From positions 122,080 through 186,079 of the forward strand of contig JBGFRO010000022.1 in NCBI GenBank assembly GCA_041695085.1: a stretch of DNA of 64,000 bases, given 5' to 3'. Positions 28,408 through 37,827 of the stretch are shown here, piece after piece (position 1 is the stretch's first letter; each line of letters opens with the position of its first letter). Source of the DNA: DYFT01 sp041695085. Lineage in GTDB: Bacteria; Bacteroidota; Ignavibacteria; UBA10030. The notes under the pieces were generated by a model, which searched no databases, was not told the origin of the DNA, and saw only the letters and a list, made by a program, of their open reading frames with translations. A program made the translations under genes and the position numbers.

Positions 28408-29205
28408 ATGCCACGTACTTCAAAGAAGCCGCCGCTCCAAGATCTCGTTGCAAAATATATCGAAATTGTTCGGCGTCTCAGACGGGAATGTCCATGGGAT
28501 CGTGAACAGACTCACCAGTCGATTCGCCATAGCCTGATTGAAGAAGCATACGAAGTGGTGGAGGCGATTGACCAGAACGATTTGGAAGAATTGAAGAAGG
28601 AGCTTGGGGATCTGCTTTACCACATCGCGCTTCACGCCGTCATGGCCGAGGAGCAGAAGCATTTTTCGTTGGGGGACGTGATCGACGATTCCATGGCCAA
28701 ACTCATCCGTCGCCATCCCCACGTTTTTGGGGATGCAAAATTGAAGGATGCGAAGGAGGTGAAGGCCAACTGGGAAAAGCTGAAGATGAAAGAGGGAAGG
28801 GAGTCCCTTTTAGACGGAATTCCACGTGAATTGCCCGCCTTGCTTCATGCTCATCGGCTCCAGGAGAAAGCGTCAAAGGTCGGGTTCGACTGGAAACAAA
28901 AAGAAGAAGTATGGAAAAAAGTGAAGGAAGAGATTGAAGAACTTCACGCCTCGGAACGCTCCGGCATCAGCGACGAGCTTGAGGAAGAATATGGCGATCT
29001 TCTCTTCGCCCTTGTTAATTATGCCCGCTTTCTCCACCTCAACGCGGAACATGCTCTCCGCAAGGCGAACGAAAAATTTGCGCGCCGCTTCCGCGAGATC
29101 GAACGGGAACTTCGTCAACGTGGTCGAAGGGTAGAAGAATCAACTCTGGAGGAAATGGACCGCATCTGGAACGAAGGAAAACACAAAGAGAAGCGCCCCT
29201 CATAA
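28408..29205 (+). CDS. mazG: Nucleoside triphosphate pyrophosphohydrolase MazG
   Basis: 265 residues from the ATG at 28408 (MPRTSKKPPLQDLV). Two MazG domains: the first has RECPWDREQTHQSIRHSLIE, EEAYEVVEAID and ELGDLLYHIALHAVMAEE (ExxE and ExxD metal ligands); the second has KVKEEIEEL and LEEEYGDLLFALVNYARFL. It hydrolyses aberrant NTPs and influences ppGpp-linked stress survival. An in-frame TTG at 28351 would add 19 unrelated residues and is not favoured. Its last six bases overlap the convergent phoH gene. Confidence 0.95.
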   Translation: MPRTSKKPPLQDLVAKYIEIVRRLRRECPWDREQTHQSIRHSLIEEAYEVVEAIDQNDLEELKKELGDLLYHIALHAVMAEEQKHFSLGDVIDDSMAKLIRRHPHVFGDAKLKDAKEVKANWEKLKMKEGRESLLDGIPRELPALLHAHRLQEKASKVGFDWKQKEEVWKKVKEEIEELHASERSGISDELEEEYGDLLFALVNYARFLHLNAEHALRKANEKFARRFREIERELRQRGRRVEESTLEEMDRIWNEGKHKEKRPS

Positions 29206-30237
29206 TCGACTCGCCCCCTCTTCGGCTCCGTTCGCTTGCTGCTCCTCTTTAATGGTTGGGATGGTGGTGCCGTTGTTCGAATGGAACCGGTCGTACGCAT
29301 CGATAATCTCCTTCACCAGCCGGTGACGCACCACATCCTGCGTCCCGAGATAGACAAATCCCACCCCCTGAATCGACTTCAACACTTCCTGAATCTGCAC
29401 CAGACCGGATGTGGTTTTTTGCGGGAGATCGATCTGTGTAATGTCTCCCGTAATGATCGCACGTGAGTGGGCTCCTAATCTGGTCAGGAACATCTTCATT
29501 TGCATAGCGGAAGCATTCTGTGCTTCATCAAGAATCACAAAAGCGTTATGGAGCGTGCGTCCGCGCATGTACGCCAGCGGAACGATCTCAATGATACGCT
29601 TCTCCATGTAGCTCTTGAGTTTTTCGGCTGAGAGCATATCGTCCAACGCATCGTAGAGCGGACGAAGATACGGATCGACTTTTTCTCTCAAATCACCCGG
29701 GAGAAAACCGAGACTCTCTCCCGCTTCCACCGCAGGTCGCGCAAGGACGATCTTGGTTACATCACGGTTTTTCAGAGAAGCAACCGCCATGGCGACAGCG
29801 AGGTACGTCTTCCCCGTTCCGGCAGGACCGATGGCGAAGACGATGTCGTTCTTTCGCATGTGCTGAAGATAGGCCTTCTGCCCCGGCGTGCGCGCCTTGA
29901 TGACTCCAACTTTGGTGAAGAGGATCGCGTTATCCACATCCTCTCCCGGGAACTCTCTGGGAGCTTCGGGCGACGAACCGTTCACAGTGACAAGATCGAT
30001 CACGGTGTCGACGTCGTTGGGGGTCAGGTTCCCGTTCTTGTTGAGGATATAGGTAAGTTCTTTGAAGATTTTTTCTATCTTGACGATTTCAACCTGTGAA
30101 CCGCGGATGGTGATCTGATCTCCGCGCACAGTCATCGTTGCATCGAAGCGCTCTTCGATCATCTGTAGATTTGCGTCGTTGAATCCGAGGAGTTGCACCA
30201 TGTCAACTCCGGCGAGTTGTATCTTCCGCTCAACCAA
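29200..30237 (-). CDS. phoH: PhoH-family ATPase (PhoH-like/YbeZ type)
   Basis: 345 residues. Walker A is FAIGPAGTGKTYLAVAMA, followed by VLARPAVEAGESLGFLPGDL, Walker B AFVILDEAQNASAMQMKMFL, and SRAIITGDITQIDLP and YLGTQDVVRHRLVKEII. The family is a RecA-fold ATPase often encoded with the ribosome-maturation endonuclease YbeY and linked to RNA metabolism. The start is a TTG 11 bases after AGGAGG: the ERKIQLAGVD segment encoded between it and the first ATG is conserved in PhoH proteins, so the longer form is chosen. Ends overlap mazG. Confidence 0.93.
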   Translation of the reverse strand: MVERKIQLAGVDMVQLLGFNDANLQMIEERFDATMTVRGDQITIRGSQVEIVKIEKIFKELTYILNKNGNLTPNDVDTVIDLVTVNGSSPEAPREFPGEDVDNAILFTKVGVIKARTPGQKAYLQHMRKNDIVFAIGPAGTGKTYLAVAMAVASLKNRDVTKIVLARPAVEAGESLGFLPGDLREKVDPYLRPLYDALDDMLSAEKLKSYMEKRIIEIVPLAYMRGRTLHNAFVILDEAQNASAMQMKMFLTRLGAHSRAIITGDITQIDLPQKTTSGLVQIQEVLKSIQGVGFVYLGTQDVVRHRLVKEIIDAYDRFHSNNGTTIPTIKEEQQANGAEEGASRL

Positions 30238-30275
30238 TCTGTCTTGTTCCTCCTCTCGTTAGCCGTTAAAAATGC

Positions 30276-30317
30276 GAAACGCCCTCGTCACTGCCAAAGG
30301 CAGCGTGAGGGCGTTTC
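30276..30317 (-). terminator. Rho-independent terminator after the LysM gene
   Basis: Perfect 11-base stem GAAACGCCCTC/GAGGGCGTTTC with an internal CTGCC-TTT-GGCAG stem, followed on the minus strand by GCATTTTT. It lies after the LysM-protein stop and before phoH, ending the lipoprotein-LysM transcript. Confidence 0.85.
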
Positions 30318-30371
30318 AAAACTTTGAACAACGAATCTGTTCAACGTCTTCGTTGGAACTATTCCTCCGGT

Positions 30372-31124
30372 TTATTGTCCTCCGGTCCCGGCTTGCGCCT
30401 GCTTTCGCTGCCAATAGGAGCGGACCGCCGCCTTCTCCTCATTCGTCAAATCCCCCTTGGGAGGGATCTTCAACTTTTGACCGGGCTTGATAATGTCGGG
30501 ATTCTTGATTTGATCCTTGTTTCCTTGCCAGATCTTTGGCCAGAGGAATGCGTTATCATAGATAGCAGGCTTCTTGGCGATGTTCCATAAGCAGTCACGA
30601 TCTCTCGCCCACGTGCCGACCGTGTAGGTTTGCGTACCAGCACCTTCAAGCGACTTTCGCAACGCATCAACGCGGTGCTGCTGTTCCTTAGTCCGGTCAT
30701 AGTACTTCGGCAGAACGCTCAGTTTGTTCTTCCGGGCTTCGTCGATCATCTTCTGAACGTCGTCCAGCTCTCCTTTGCGAGCCCACAGATCCTGATTCGA
30801 CAGACGGGCAAGCTCGTTGATTTTTGAATCGATCTGGTCGAGCATCGCTGCAAAGGCGCGCTCGGATTCGGGCGTGGCACCCACCAATGCTGAAATCTCC
30901 TCATTGCATTTTTTCAGCGCCGCCGCCTTGTCGGCCTCGTCGTTCTTCAACTTGTCGACTTCCGCCTGCAGCGCGTTCAACTTGGCTCGAAGTTCGTTGC
31001 GTTTGGCGGTGTTTTCATTCATTTGTCGTTGCCACTCGTCCTTGGTCATCTCCTGTGCTGCAACAGCGGAGACCATCACAAGTGCCAACGTTATGATCCA
31101 GCTCGATGTTCGTACGACTTTCAT
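30372..31124 (-). CDS. Exported coiled-coil protein with C-terminal LysM domain
   Basis: 250 residues. Signal peptide (SSWIITLALVMVSAVAAQ), then a long helical coiled-coil region (about 25-165) rich in Lys, Glu, Asn and Ala, then a LysM-type domain: TYTVGTWARDRDCLWNIAKK, WPKIWQGNKDQIKNPDIIKP and GQKLKIPPKG. LysM binds peptidoglycan, so the protein probably tethers or spaces the cell wall. SD AAGGAG is nine bases before the ATG. It follows an Lpp-like lipoprotein gene by 31 bases; the two probably form an operon closed by the terminator. Confidence 0.85.
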   Translation of the reverse strand: MKVVRTSSWIITLALVMVSAVAAQEMTKDEWQRQMNENTAKRNELRAKLNALQAEVDKLKNDEADKAAALKKCNEEISALVGATPESERAFAAMLDQIDSKINELARLSNQDLWARKGELDDVQKMIDEARKNKLSVLPKYYDRTKEQQHRVDALRKSLEGAGTQTYTVGTWARDRDCLWNIAKKPAIYDNAFLWPKIWQGNKDQIKNPDIIKPGQKLKIPPKGDLTNEEKAAVRSYWQRKQAQAGTGGQ

Positions 31125-31155
31125 GATCCGTTTCTCCTTGTTCGATGGTCTGCGG

Positions 31156-31416
31156 TTACATGCCTTTCAGGCGCTCTTGCACCAGCGCCTTGTCCTGTTC
31201 ACACTGCTTCAATTGGGCATCCTTCTCGGCGATGGCACGCTGCAATGCCGCCTTTTCCGATTCCTTCGCCGAGATTTCGCGCTCCAGAGAGGCAACCTCC
31301 GCCTTGAGGTCCTCCAATTGTTTCAGTTCCTCAGCGCTGGGCCTGCTACTGCACCCCGATGCGACGAGGGAGAGCAGCGCTCCTGCAACGAGAAGACCAG
31401 AAAGTGATTTTTTCAT
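31156..31416 (-). CDS. Small coiled-coil lipoprotein (Lpp-like)
   Basis: 86 residues. Lipoprotein signal MKKSLSGLLVAGALLSLVAS followed by GCSS, lipidated Cys22. The mature part is one uninterrupted heptad-rich helix (LKQLEDLKAEVASLEREISA), ending KALVQERLKGM. Architecture resembles Braun lipoprotein and coiled-coil OM lipoproteins; no C-terminal lysine for peptidoglycan attachment is in the canonical position. AGGAG precedes the start. Partner of the LysM protein downstream (inference). Confidence 0.8.
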   Translation of the reverse strand: MKKSLSGLLVAGALLSLVASGCSSRPSAEELKQLEDLKAEVASLEREISAKESEKAALQRAIAEKDAQLKQCEQDKALVQERLKGM

Positions 31417-31613
31417 GAGAGCTTCTCCTATATAATCCGTTGCTCGATCTACATTATGTGCTCAAAAAGACGGTTGCATTATAAGGATTCGAACTGCAAA
31501 AGTCAAGAACAACAGGCCGCCATCAGAATTTCGTCGCCCCGCACTCCTTCATCACGATAGGCGCACCGTTCACACGTGCGGAAGCACTGACTCACGATGC
31601 TCACGCAAGTGTC

Positions 31614-32339
31614 CTACAACAGCCCGCGCTGGGCGAAACTTGTCATCCCCTGTGCAGCTATAATCAGATGGTCATGCACCGGAATACCCAGAATCTTGCC
31701 CGCCTCAACAAGTTGTCGCGTCACAGCGAGGTCTTCCTGACTCGGCTCCGGATTTCCGCTTGGATGGTTGTGGAGAAAAATGACGCTTGCCGCCTTTTCC
31801 TTTATAGCGTCGTAGAAACATTCCCGCGGATGGACGAGCGACGAGTTGAGTGTGCCGCTGGTGATGCGCACCTCCTTCATCAACTGATTACTGGTGGTAA
31901 GAAGCAGGGCCCAGAATTCTTCATGCTTGAGATCGCGAAAGCGAGCCGTATAGCGCTGGGCGACTTCTTCGGGTGAGCGAAAGATGGGACGCGCGTTGCC
32001 ATCCCCCGTCGGAAGCCGGCGCGAGAGCTCAAACGCGGCAACGATGGCAGCAGCTCGGGCCTGTCCAATGCCGAGCTCGCGTAAATCTGCAATTCCCATC
32101 ACCGCTACGTCACGGAGTGTGCGATGATCGGAAAGGAGTTTCTTTGCAATATCGAGTGCGGTGCTTCCTTTGGTTCCGGTGCGAATGAGAATGGCCAACA
32201 GTTCGGCTTCTGTGAGAGAGACAGCGCCGCGGGCAATCATTTTTTCGCGCGGCCGCTCCCCCTCCGGCCAATCTTTGATCGTGGTTCGGTACCGCACATC
32301 ATCCTCCGGTCGTATCCGGCTGACCTGATTCCTGCGCAT
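31614..32339 (-). CDS. radC: RadC family JAB/MPN domain protein
   Basis: 241 residues. N-terminal UPF0758 helix-hairpin-helix part (GAVSLTEAELLAILIRTGTK, LRELGIGQARAAAIVAAFEL) and C-terminal metalloprotease-like fold with HPRECFYDAIKEKAASVIF and the JAMM motif FLHNHPSGNPEPSQEDLAVT (His-x-His, Ser, Asp all present). Once called a DNA repair protein; its true function is unsettled. Length and motifs typical. Confidence 0.94.
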   Translation of the reverse strand: MRRNQVSRIRPEDDVRYRTTIKDWPEGERPREKMIARGAVSLTEAELLAILIRTGTKGSTALDIAKKLLSDHRTLRDVAVMGIADLRELGIGQARAAAIVAAFELSRRLPTGDGNARPIFRSPEEVAQRYTARFRDLKHEEFWALLLTTSNQLMKEVRITSGTLNSSLVHPRECFYDAIKEKAASVIFLHNHPSGNPEPSQEDLAVTRQLVEAGKILGIPVHDHLIIAAQGMTSFAQRGLL

Positions 32340-32342
32340 ACA

Positions 32343-34355
32343 TCACTCAAATGAGACGATTTCCTTTTTCCTCACGTCAATTTCTCCGATCTTTCGGATG
32401 GCCCGATTGCGATACTGGAGGAGAGTCAAAAATGAATTTACTCTGGAAGGACCCATCGCGATGACGGAACGCACCCCTTCAAACCTTCTTACCGATGCAA
32501 GAGCCGAGGCAATCTCATTCCGTTTCGTCGCCCCCTGCTGTATTACCTTCAATAACAAGTTCATTGCATCGTATCCAATCATAGCGTTCACGGTCGGTTG
32601 TTTTCCTGCCGAAACAAGATAAGCCCGACGAAACGATTGGTACGATGGATCGTTCTCCTCCCAGTACGCATCGGTGGTGAAGATAACACCGTTCGTGTAC
32701 TGGCGATTCTGTTCAAGTTCGTTCAGGTCGTTCCAGTTTCCGGTTCCAAGCAGTTGTGCCTTGAAGTTGAAATAACGAAGATGGGAGCTGACAATGCCGA
32801 TTTCCACAGGTGAGGCAATTGGTAAAAAGACGGCATCGATCGAGGTGACGGCAAGACCCAGACTGTCATATCTCATTCGCATGCGCTGAACGGGCAACTT
32901 CAGTGAATCGGCGATAGCCTTTCCATTGGTTCCGAACAGTGCCTCGACGGGTGCGTTCGCATTGGCCTGAATAAGGGAATCGATTGTAGGTCGACCGATT
33001 CCCCACCTTAACAATTTATCGATATCAGCCTGGCGCATGCGTGAGGAAAAGCCGACGGCGTAGACTTCCATTCTCTCCAACCCTTTTTGCCTCATCGCCC
33101 CGAGTTGTACGCGGAGGTCCGATTCACCCGGCTTGTACCACTGAATGTCCACCATCTCACCCCCAAGTTCGCGCACTTCATCTTCAAACGAGGTCACCAT
33201 TGATCTGCCCGCGGTGTCGGTCGGTGCAAGGATTGCAAACCGCCTCGCGTTCCGGCGAAGAGCAGCAAACTGCGCCACAGCACGAGCGCGCACGGAATAA
33301 TCCGGATTCGCCTGAAAGATGTATTCGCCGATGGAAGCCAGGCCGTCCGCCGTCGCAGTAGGAGTAATCAATGGCAAACGCAATTCGTTCGCGATGCCTG
33401 CACTGGCCTGAACCTCGTTGCTGAAGACCGGACCCACAAGCGCGACGACGCTCTGATCGGATCCAAGCTCCGAAACATGACGCATGGCTTTCCCGACATC
33501 GCGTTCCGAATCGCGAACCACGAGATTCACCTTGGGCAATGCAGTAGCGTTGTGCTCATCCATCGCGAGCCGGATTCCCTCAAGCAGTTCCGATCCCAGA
33601 TCACGAACCGCGGCGGGCCCGCCTTGCATCATCAGTGGCAGAACGACTCCCACTTTGACCATGCCACTCGATTCTATCGCTTCCAGAAGTTGGGCCGCGG
33701 CTGCCGTGGCGGCGGATCGCGGAAGGGAAAGAAGAGGCGTAAGGAGCCTGCGTGCGCCCTGGACATCGCCGGCACTCAAGCTCCGCTCAGCAAGTGTAAC
33801 GGTGAGTCGTACGCGCACATCGCCATCCTCCACATCGGAAATGAGAGCATGGAGCGCGTCGAGCGAAAGGTAGTGTCGTGCAAGCGCAAAAAAGAGTGTA
33901 TCTGCTCGTTGTCGGACCAAGCCGTCGGTCGAAGCACGAAAGAGAACCAGCAGCGTGCGAGCGGCGGCAGCATACTCCCCGCTATCAAAACGACACAGTG
34001 CACGTGTATAGTGTGCGTCATCAGTGTAGCGGGAGCCCGGATGTTCGCGGAGAAGCCGATCGATGAATCGCTCTGCGTCCGCGTATTTGCCAAGGATGTA
34101 CGACGTTTTCGCCCCCATGATCAGGGCGGCAGTTTCGCGCTGGCTCCCCGGAGACTCTCGAAGAATGCGCACAAACCGTTCCAATGCGAGTTCATATCGG
34201 GCCGATTGGAAGTGCGCCATGCCTTCGTCGAACAGCCGCTCTGCTTCGATTCGAAACTGAACGCTATCGACAGGTTGGCTCAAACGGTAAGGTGTGGAGT
34301 ATGCCGCGACGGTCGCTACAAAGAACAACGCGGCCGGAAAGACTCGATAGAGCAT
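32343..34355 (-). CDS. TPR-plus-periplasmic-binding-domain protein (LpoA/branched-chain-binding-like)
   Basis: 670 residues with an N-terminal signal (VFPAALFFVATVAAYS). Residues 35-225 hold tetratricopeptide-like helices (FDEGMAHFQSARYELALERF, YADAERFIDRLLREHPGSRY). From about 231 a type I periplasmic-binding fold begins (VKVGVVLPLMMQGGPAAVRD), with ALVGPVFSNEVQASAGIANE and PLITPTATADGLASIGEY. This domain pairing is that of the penicillin-binding-protein activator LpoA. It lacks a lipobox. The ATG at 34355, eight bases after the TPR gene, is used; the frame continues upstream inside that gene. Either a ligand sensor or a peptidoglycan synthase activator. Confidence 0.8.
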   Translation of the reverse strand: MLYRVFPAALFFVATVAAYSTPYRLSQPVDSVQFRIEAERLFDEGMAHFQSARYELALERFVRILRESPGSQRETAALIMGAKTSYILGKYADAERFIDRLLREHPGSRYTDDAHYTRALCRFDSGEYAAAARTLLVLFRASTDGLVRQRADTLFFALARHYLSLDALHALISDVEDGDVRVRLTVTLAERSLSAGDVQGARRLLTPLLSLPRSAATAAAAQLLEAIESSGMVKVGVVLPLMMQGGPAAVRDLGSELLEGIRLAMDEHNATALPKVNLVVRDSERDVGKAMRHVSELGSDQSVVALVGPVFSNEVQASAGIANELRLPLITPTATADGLASIGEYIFQANPDYSVRARAVAQFAALRRNARRFAILAPTDTAGRSMVTSFEDEVRELGGEMVDIQWYKPGESDLRVQLGAMRQKGLERMEVYAVGFSSRMRQADIDKLLRWGIGRPTIDSLIQANANAPVEALFGTNGKAIADSLKLPVQRMRMRYDSLGLAVTSIDAVFLPIASPVEIGIVSSHLRYFNFKAQLLGTGNWNDLNELEQNRQYTNGVIFTTDAYWEENDPSYQSFRRAYLVSAGKQPTVNAMIGYDAMNLLLKVIQQGATKRNEIASALASVRRFEGVRSVIAMGPSRVNSFLTLLQYRNRAIRKIGEIDVRKKEIVSFE

Positions 34356-34362
34356 CTCGGAT

Positions 34363-35268
34363 CTACGAACGGGTTGGGGTGGAGAGTGCCAGCTCCCGCG
34401 TTCCTTCGAGAGCTTTGGAGTGATGGGGTTCAAGCTGCAGCGCCCGTTCAAAACATTCCTGTGCACGTGCACGATCGCCGCGTTTGAGGAACAAGAAACC
34501 AAAATCGACCACGGCGTCGGTCAGCATCGGATTGAGTTCCAGCGCCTTCCGCAAGTATCGCTCGGCTTCGTCGAGCCGTTGGAGAGCAATGAGCACCTCC
34601 CCACACATATGCCAAGCCCGAGGCTCGTTGGGATCCATTTCAATAGCCGCCACAAACTCCTCGTACGCTTTCCGCCAATCGAAAATCTTCGTATATGCCG
34701 TGCCGAGCAGAAAGTGACCGATCCAACTGTACGGTTCCTCTTTGACGGCATGCTTCAGGCATTGAACCGCTTCGCCGTGCGCGCCGCGACGCAACAGCAG
34801 TTCTCCCAACGATTCGTTGATCTTGGGAAAGTGCGGATCGATCTTCTTTGTTCGTTTGAAGTACAATTCGGAGAGACGCGGATTCCCGCGCGAGTAGTAA
34901 GCGAGAGCCGTGTTGAAATTCAAGTGGGCTCTGAGGTCGCGGGAGAGTGAACTTTCGTGCGCGAGCAGCTTCTTGTAGTAGGTCAACGCCCGCTGATGCT
35001 GGCCGAGCTTGAGGAAGAGATTCCCCACGAGAAAGAGAATTTCCTGCGGTTCGTCGCTCGATGAGACAGCCCGCAGCAGGGTCTTCTCCGCCGCTTCGTA
35101 TTGCTTGAGTTCGTAGTGTACGTACGCCAGCTCCACCCAAGCGATCTCGACGTGGGGAGCGGCGGCAACGATCTTGTGATAGATCTGCAATGCGTGCAGG
35201 TACTTCCGCTCGTCGATAAAACTGCGGGCCTGCTCGAGCCATTGAAGCAGAGTCGGTTCGTCAATCAT
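34363..35268 (-). CDS. Tetratricopeptide repeat protein
   Basis: 301 residues, no signal peptide, composed almost wholly of TPR units about 34 residues apart (for example YLHALQIYHKIVAAAPHVEI, QRALTYYKKLLAHE, DEAERYLRKALELNPMLTDA, RAQECFERALQLEPHHSKAL). A cytoplasmic protein-interaction scaffold. It directly precedes the TPR/binding-domain protein and follows the ABC exporter genes on the same strand, so it may be their accessory, but no partner is provable. Confidence 0.85.
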   Translation of the reverse strand: MIDEPTLLQWLEQARSFIDERKYLHALQIYHKIVAAAPHVEIAWVELAYVHYELKQYEAAEKTLLRAVSSSDEPQEILFLVGNLFLKLGQHQRALTYYKKLLAHESSLSRDLRAHLNFNTALAYYSRGNPRLSELYFKRTKKIDPHFPKINESLGELLLRRGAHGEAVQCLKHAVKEEPYSWIGHFLLGTAYTKIFDWRKAYEEFVAAIEMDPNEPRAWHMCGEVLIALQRLDEAERYLRKALELNPMLTDAVVDFGFLFLKRGDRARAQECFERALQLEPHHSKALEGTRELALSTPTRS

Positions 35269-35327
35269 CGCCGGCTAAGATAGAGATTGGGTTATTGAAT
35301 TTCAACACCGTGCGCACCATCCGACGG

Positions 35328-37031
35328 TCAGAAATCGCGCTGCAGGGAACGCAGACCGATCATCACCGAGAAGCCGACGATCGCAGAAGAAATCATTCCG
35401 AAGATCGTTCCCGGCACGACGATCATCCGGAAATCAAAGGGGAGAAAGAAGAAGAGGGATTCAAAGTACTTGAGCAACGGTGCACTCACCACCACGACCA
35501 ACGTCACAAGATAGATCAGCGAGACCAAAAAGGTAAGGGTCGCTCCTTGCGACGAGGCAAGACGAATGGGGTTCTTCTCCTGGAAATTGGAGAAATATCC
35601 GCCGAGTCCGAGATTCAACGCAACGAGCGTCAATGACACCCAAAAAGCGCTGTAGAGGCCAAAGTACATTAACAACGGCCTCCGCTCCGTCAACCTGACA
35701 AACGGAAGGTTGGAGGCAACGGCCACGAGTATGGCAAGCGTCAGGACAAGGAGGAGCGAAACAGCAAATTTCAACAGGAAGAGTTTCCGTACATCGAACG
35801 GGGCGCTCAATTGCGACCAGAAGGATTTCCCTTCGAGACTGATCGACGGAAAGACGAACCGGAGTGCAAGCGAACAGGAGAGAAACACGCCGAACGCGTA
35901 CAGAACGAGGTAGGTCAACACCTGAACATCTGTGACCCGCAGACCGAGGTTCAGGTTCCGAATGCTCAACACGAAAATGATCACGAGCACCAACATCAAG
36001 AGGAGGTGAATCCACTGGCTCGGTTCGCGAAAGAACTGAAAATAATCTTTCTTTAACACCGCCTCCACTTGGGGGGGGAGGAGGGATCGCTTCCGGAAGT
36101 CGAACAGCTTCATCTTGCGTCCGGCTTCGACGGAATTGCTCGACGCCTGGACCTCGAACGTCACCAGCCAGCTCTTGTAGTAAAAGCGATGCGCGACAAA
36201 GAGAACAAGGCCAAACATTCCGATGGTGACCGCCAACAAGGTTCCCGCGAACGGCAGCGCCATCTCCCACTGACCTTTGGCAAAAAAGAACAGGAAATCT
36301 GCTACCCAGTTATTGGGCAGGTAGCTCAGAAATCCGGGATCGAATTGCGAGAAGTATTGATCGACTTCCGGATAGTATTGCGACACCTGATTCACGAGAC
36401 GAATCGGATTGGTGAACCGGAAGAACAGAAATACGAGCGAAGCATAGACGGACCCAATCAACACGAGTACTTTCCGGAATCCCCATCGGCTTGCGACCTT
36501 CATCACCGACATAAGCACCAGTACCGCAACAGATGCCGAGAGGAACATAAACGGTACAAGCACAAAGATTAAAATACCAAGAAAGGAGTACCATGGATAT
36601 CCGAAGTACGTGCCGTATCCGAACAAAACCATGAACGCAACGAGGAAAAGGGTCGTCGAACTGTAAAGGAAATTGTCGAGAAACTTGAGGAGGAAAATCT
36701 GAGTGAAGCTGACCGGTTTCGTAAAGAGAAAATTCACTTCCGCCGACCGATAGAGCGTCGCATACGAGACGATGATGTTTCCCATGTTCACTGCCATGAA
36801 GAATACGAAAAGCACCATCGAAATGAAGCGGTGATATAAGAAGAGACCAATGCGGGTCTTCTCCATCACGAAGAGGGTGAGCTCGTACGACGCACTATAA
36901 GCGACAAGCCCGAATCCGCCGAAGACAATGAGCGAACCGATGCCGCGCACGAGCGAGACCGCGCGAAGATCGAACGTCGTTTTGAAAAACGAAAGGAACT
37001 TGTAACGGAGGATGTGAAGCAGCAGCGACAT
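35328..37031 (-). CDS. ABC-2-type transporter permease (large membrane subunit)
   Basis: 567 residues with about twelve to fourteen hydrophobic segments, no ATPase motif and a cytosolic loop near 320-350 (KMKLFDFRKRSLLPPQVEAV). The pattern, two halves each with six or more helices, resembles the large exporter permeases of Bacteroidota and Firmicutes (YthQ/EcsB type). It lies 11 bases downstream of its ATPase gene. Substrate not inferable. Confidence 0.82.
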   Translation of the reverse strand: MSLLLHILRYKFLSFFKTTFDLRAVSLVRGIGSLIVFGGFGLVAYSASYELTLFVMEKTRIGLFLYHRFISMVLFVFFMAVNMGNIIVSYATLYRSAEVNFLFTKPVSFTQIFLLKFLDNFLYSSTTLFLVAFMVLFGYGTYFGYPWYSFLGILIFVLVPFMFLSASVAVLVLMSVMKVASRWGFRKVLVLIGSVYASLVFLFFRFTNPIRLVNQVSQYYPEVDQYFSQFDPGFLSYLPNNWVADFLFFFAKGQWEMALPFAGTLLAVTIGMFGLVLFVAHRFYYKSWLVTFEVQASSNSVEAGRKMKLFDFRKRSLLPPQVEAVLKKDYFQFFREPSQWIHLLLMLVLVIIFVLSIRNLNLGLRVTDVQVLTYLVLYAFGVFLSCSLALRFVFPSISLEGKSFWSQLSAPFDVRKLFLLKFAVSLLLVLTLAILVAVASNLPFVRLTERRPLLMYFGLYSAFWVSLTLVALNLGLGGYFSNFQEKNPIRLASSQGATLTFLVSLIYLVTLVVVVSAPLLKYFESLFFFLPFDFRMIVVPGTIFGMISSAIVGFSVMIGLRSLQRDF

Positions 37032-37042
37032 TCTGACCCGCT

Positions 37043-37774
37043 TTACTTCGTCAATTCGAGGAAGACCGATTCAAACTTCCCGTCGTACCGCGTCTTGTAC
37101 ATTGCAAGATCCGACTGGGTACCGACGAACACAAGTCGACCTTTGTTAATGATCCCGATGCGGTCGCACAACTCCTCTGCAACCGGCAAACTGTGCGTCG
37201 ACATGAACACCACCACGCCCTCTTCCGATTTTTGTTTCAGCGTTTCGCGCACGATTTTTGCGCTTCGCGGATCAAGACCCACCATCGGCTCGTCGATGAT
37301 GATGACGTCGGGCTCATGGATCAACGCAGCGGCAATGGTCGTACGCTGGCGCATGCCTTGCGAGTAGTCCTCCGTCCGCTTGTCAACCCATTCACCGATC
37401 TCAAAATGCTCAATCATCATCTCCACGCGTTCCCGAATCACTTTCTTCTCCATCTTGTAGAGACCCCCCATGAAGTACATAAACTCACGACCTGTGAGCT
37501 TATCGTACAGAAAGGGTTGATCGGGAACATACGACGTGCGCATCTTTGCCTCGTTTGGGTGAGTCGCCGTATCGAATCCACAGAGTTTAATCGTGCCGGC
37601 TGTGGGAGTGAACAATCCTGCCATCATTTTGATGGTGGTTGTCTTCCCCGCACCATTGGGACCGAGAAAACCGAAAAACTCCCCCTTCGGCACTGTGAGC
37701 GAGATGTTGTCGACGGCGGTAAAACTTCCGAACTTCTTGGTCACGTTCAACAGCTCAATCATATTGCTGTCCAC
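37043..37774 (-). CDS. ABC transporter ATP-binding protein
   Basis: 243 residues, complete ATPase: Walker A FLGPNGAGKTTTIKMMAGLF, Q loop near YVPDQPFLY, signature DYSQGMRQRTTIAAALIHEP, Walker B DVIIIDEPMVGLDP and switch His in FMSTHSL. Drives the adjacent permease. Sequence type is that of CcmA/EcsA-like exporters. It forms an operon with the permease. Confidence 0.94.
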   Translation of the reverse strand: MDSNMIELLNVTKKFGSFTAVDNISLTVPKGEFFGFLGPNGAGKTTTIKMMAGLFTPTAGTIKLCGFDTATHPNEAKMRTSYVPDQPFLYDKLTGREFMYFMGGLYKMEKKVIRERVEMMIEHFEIGEWVDKRTEDYSQGMRQRTTIAAALIHEPDVIIIDEPMVGLDPRSAKIVRETLKQKSEEGVVVFMSTHSLPVAEELCDRIGIINKGRLVFVGTQSDLAMYKTRYDGKFESVFLELTK

Positions 37775-37827
37775 TTTCCGACCGATGGTAGTATCGGGGA
37801 CGATACGAACGCATTTGGCCGATCATT

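Noticed and set aside
31478..31505. GGATTCGAAC resembling a tRNA T-loop
   Set aside because: No acceptor, D or anticodon arms can be built around it.
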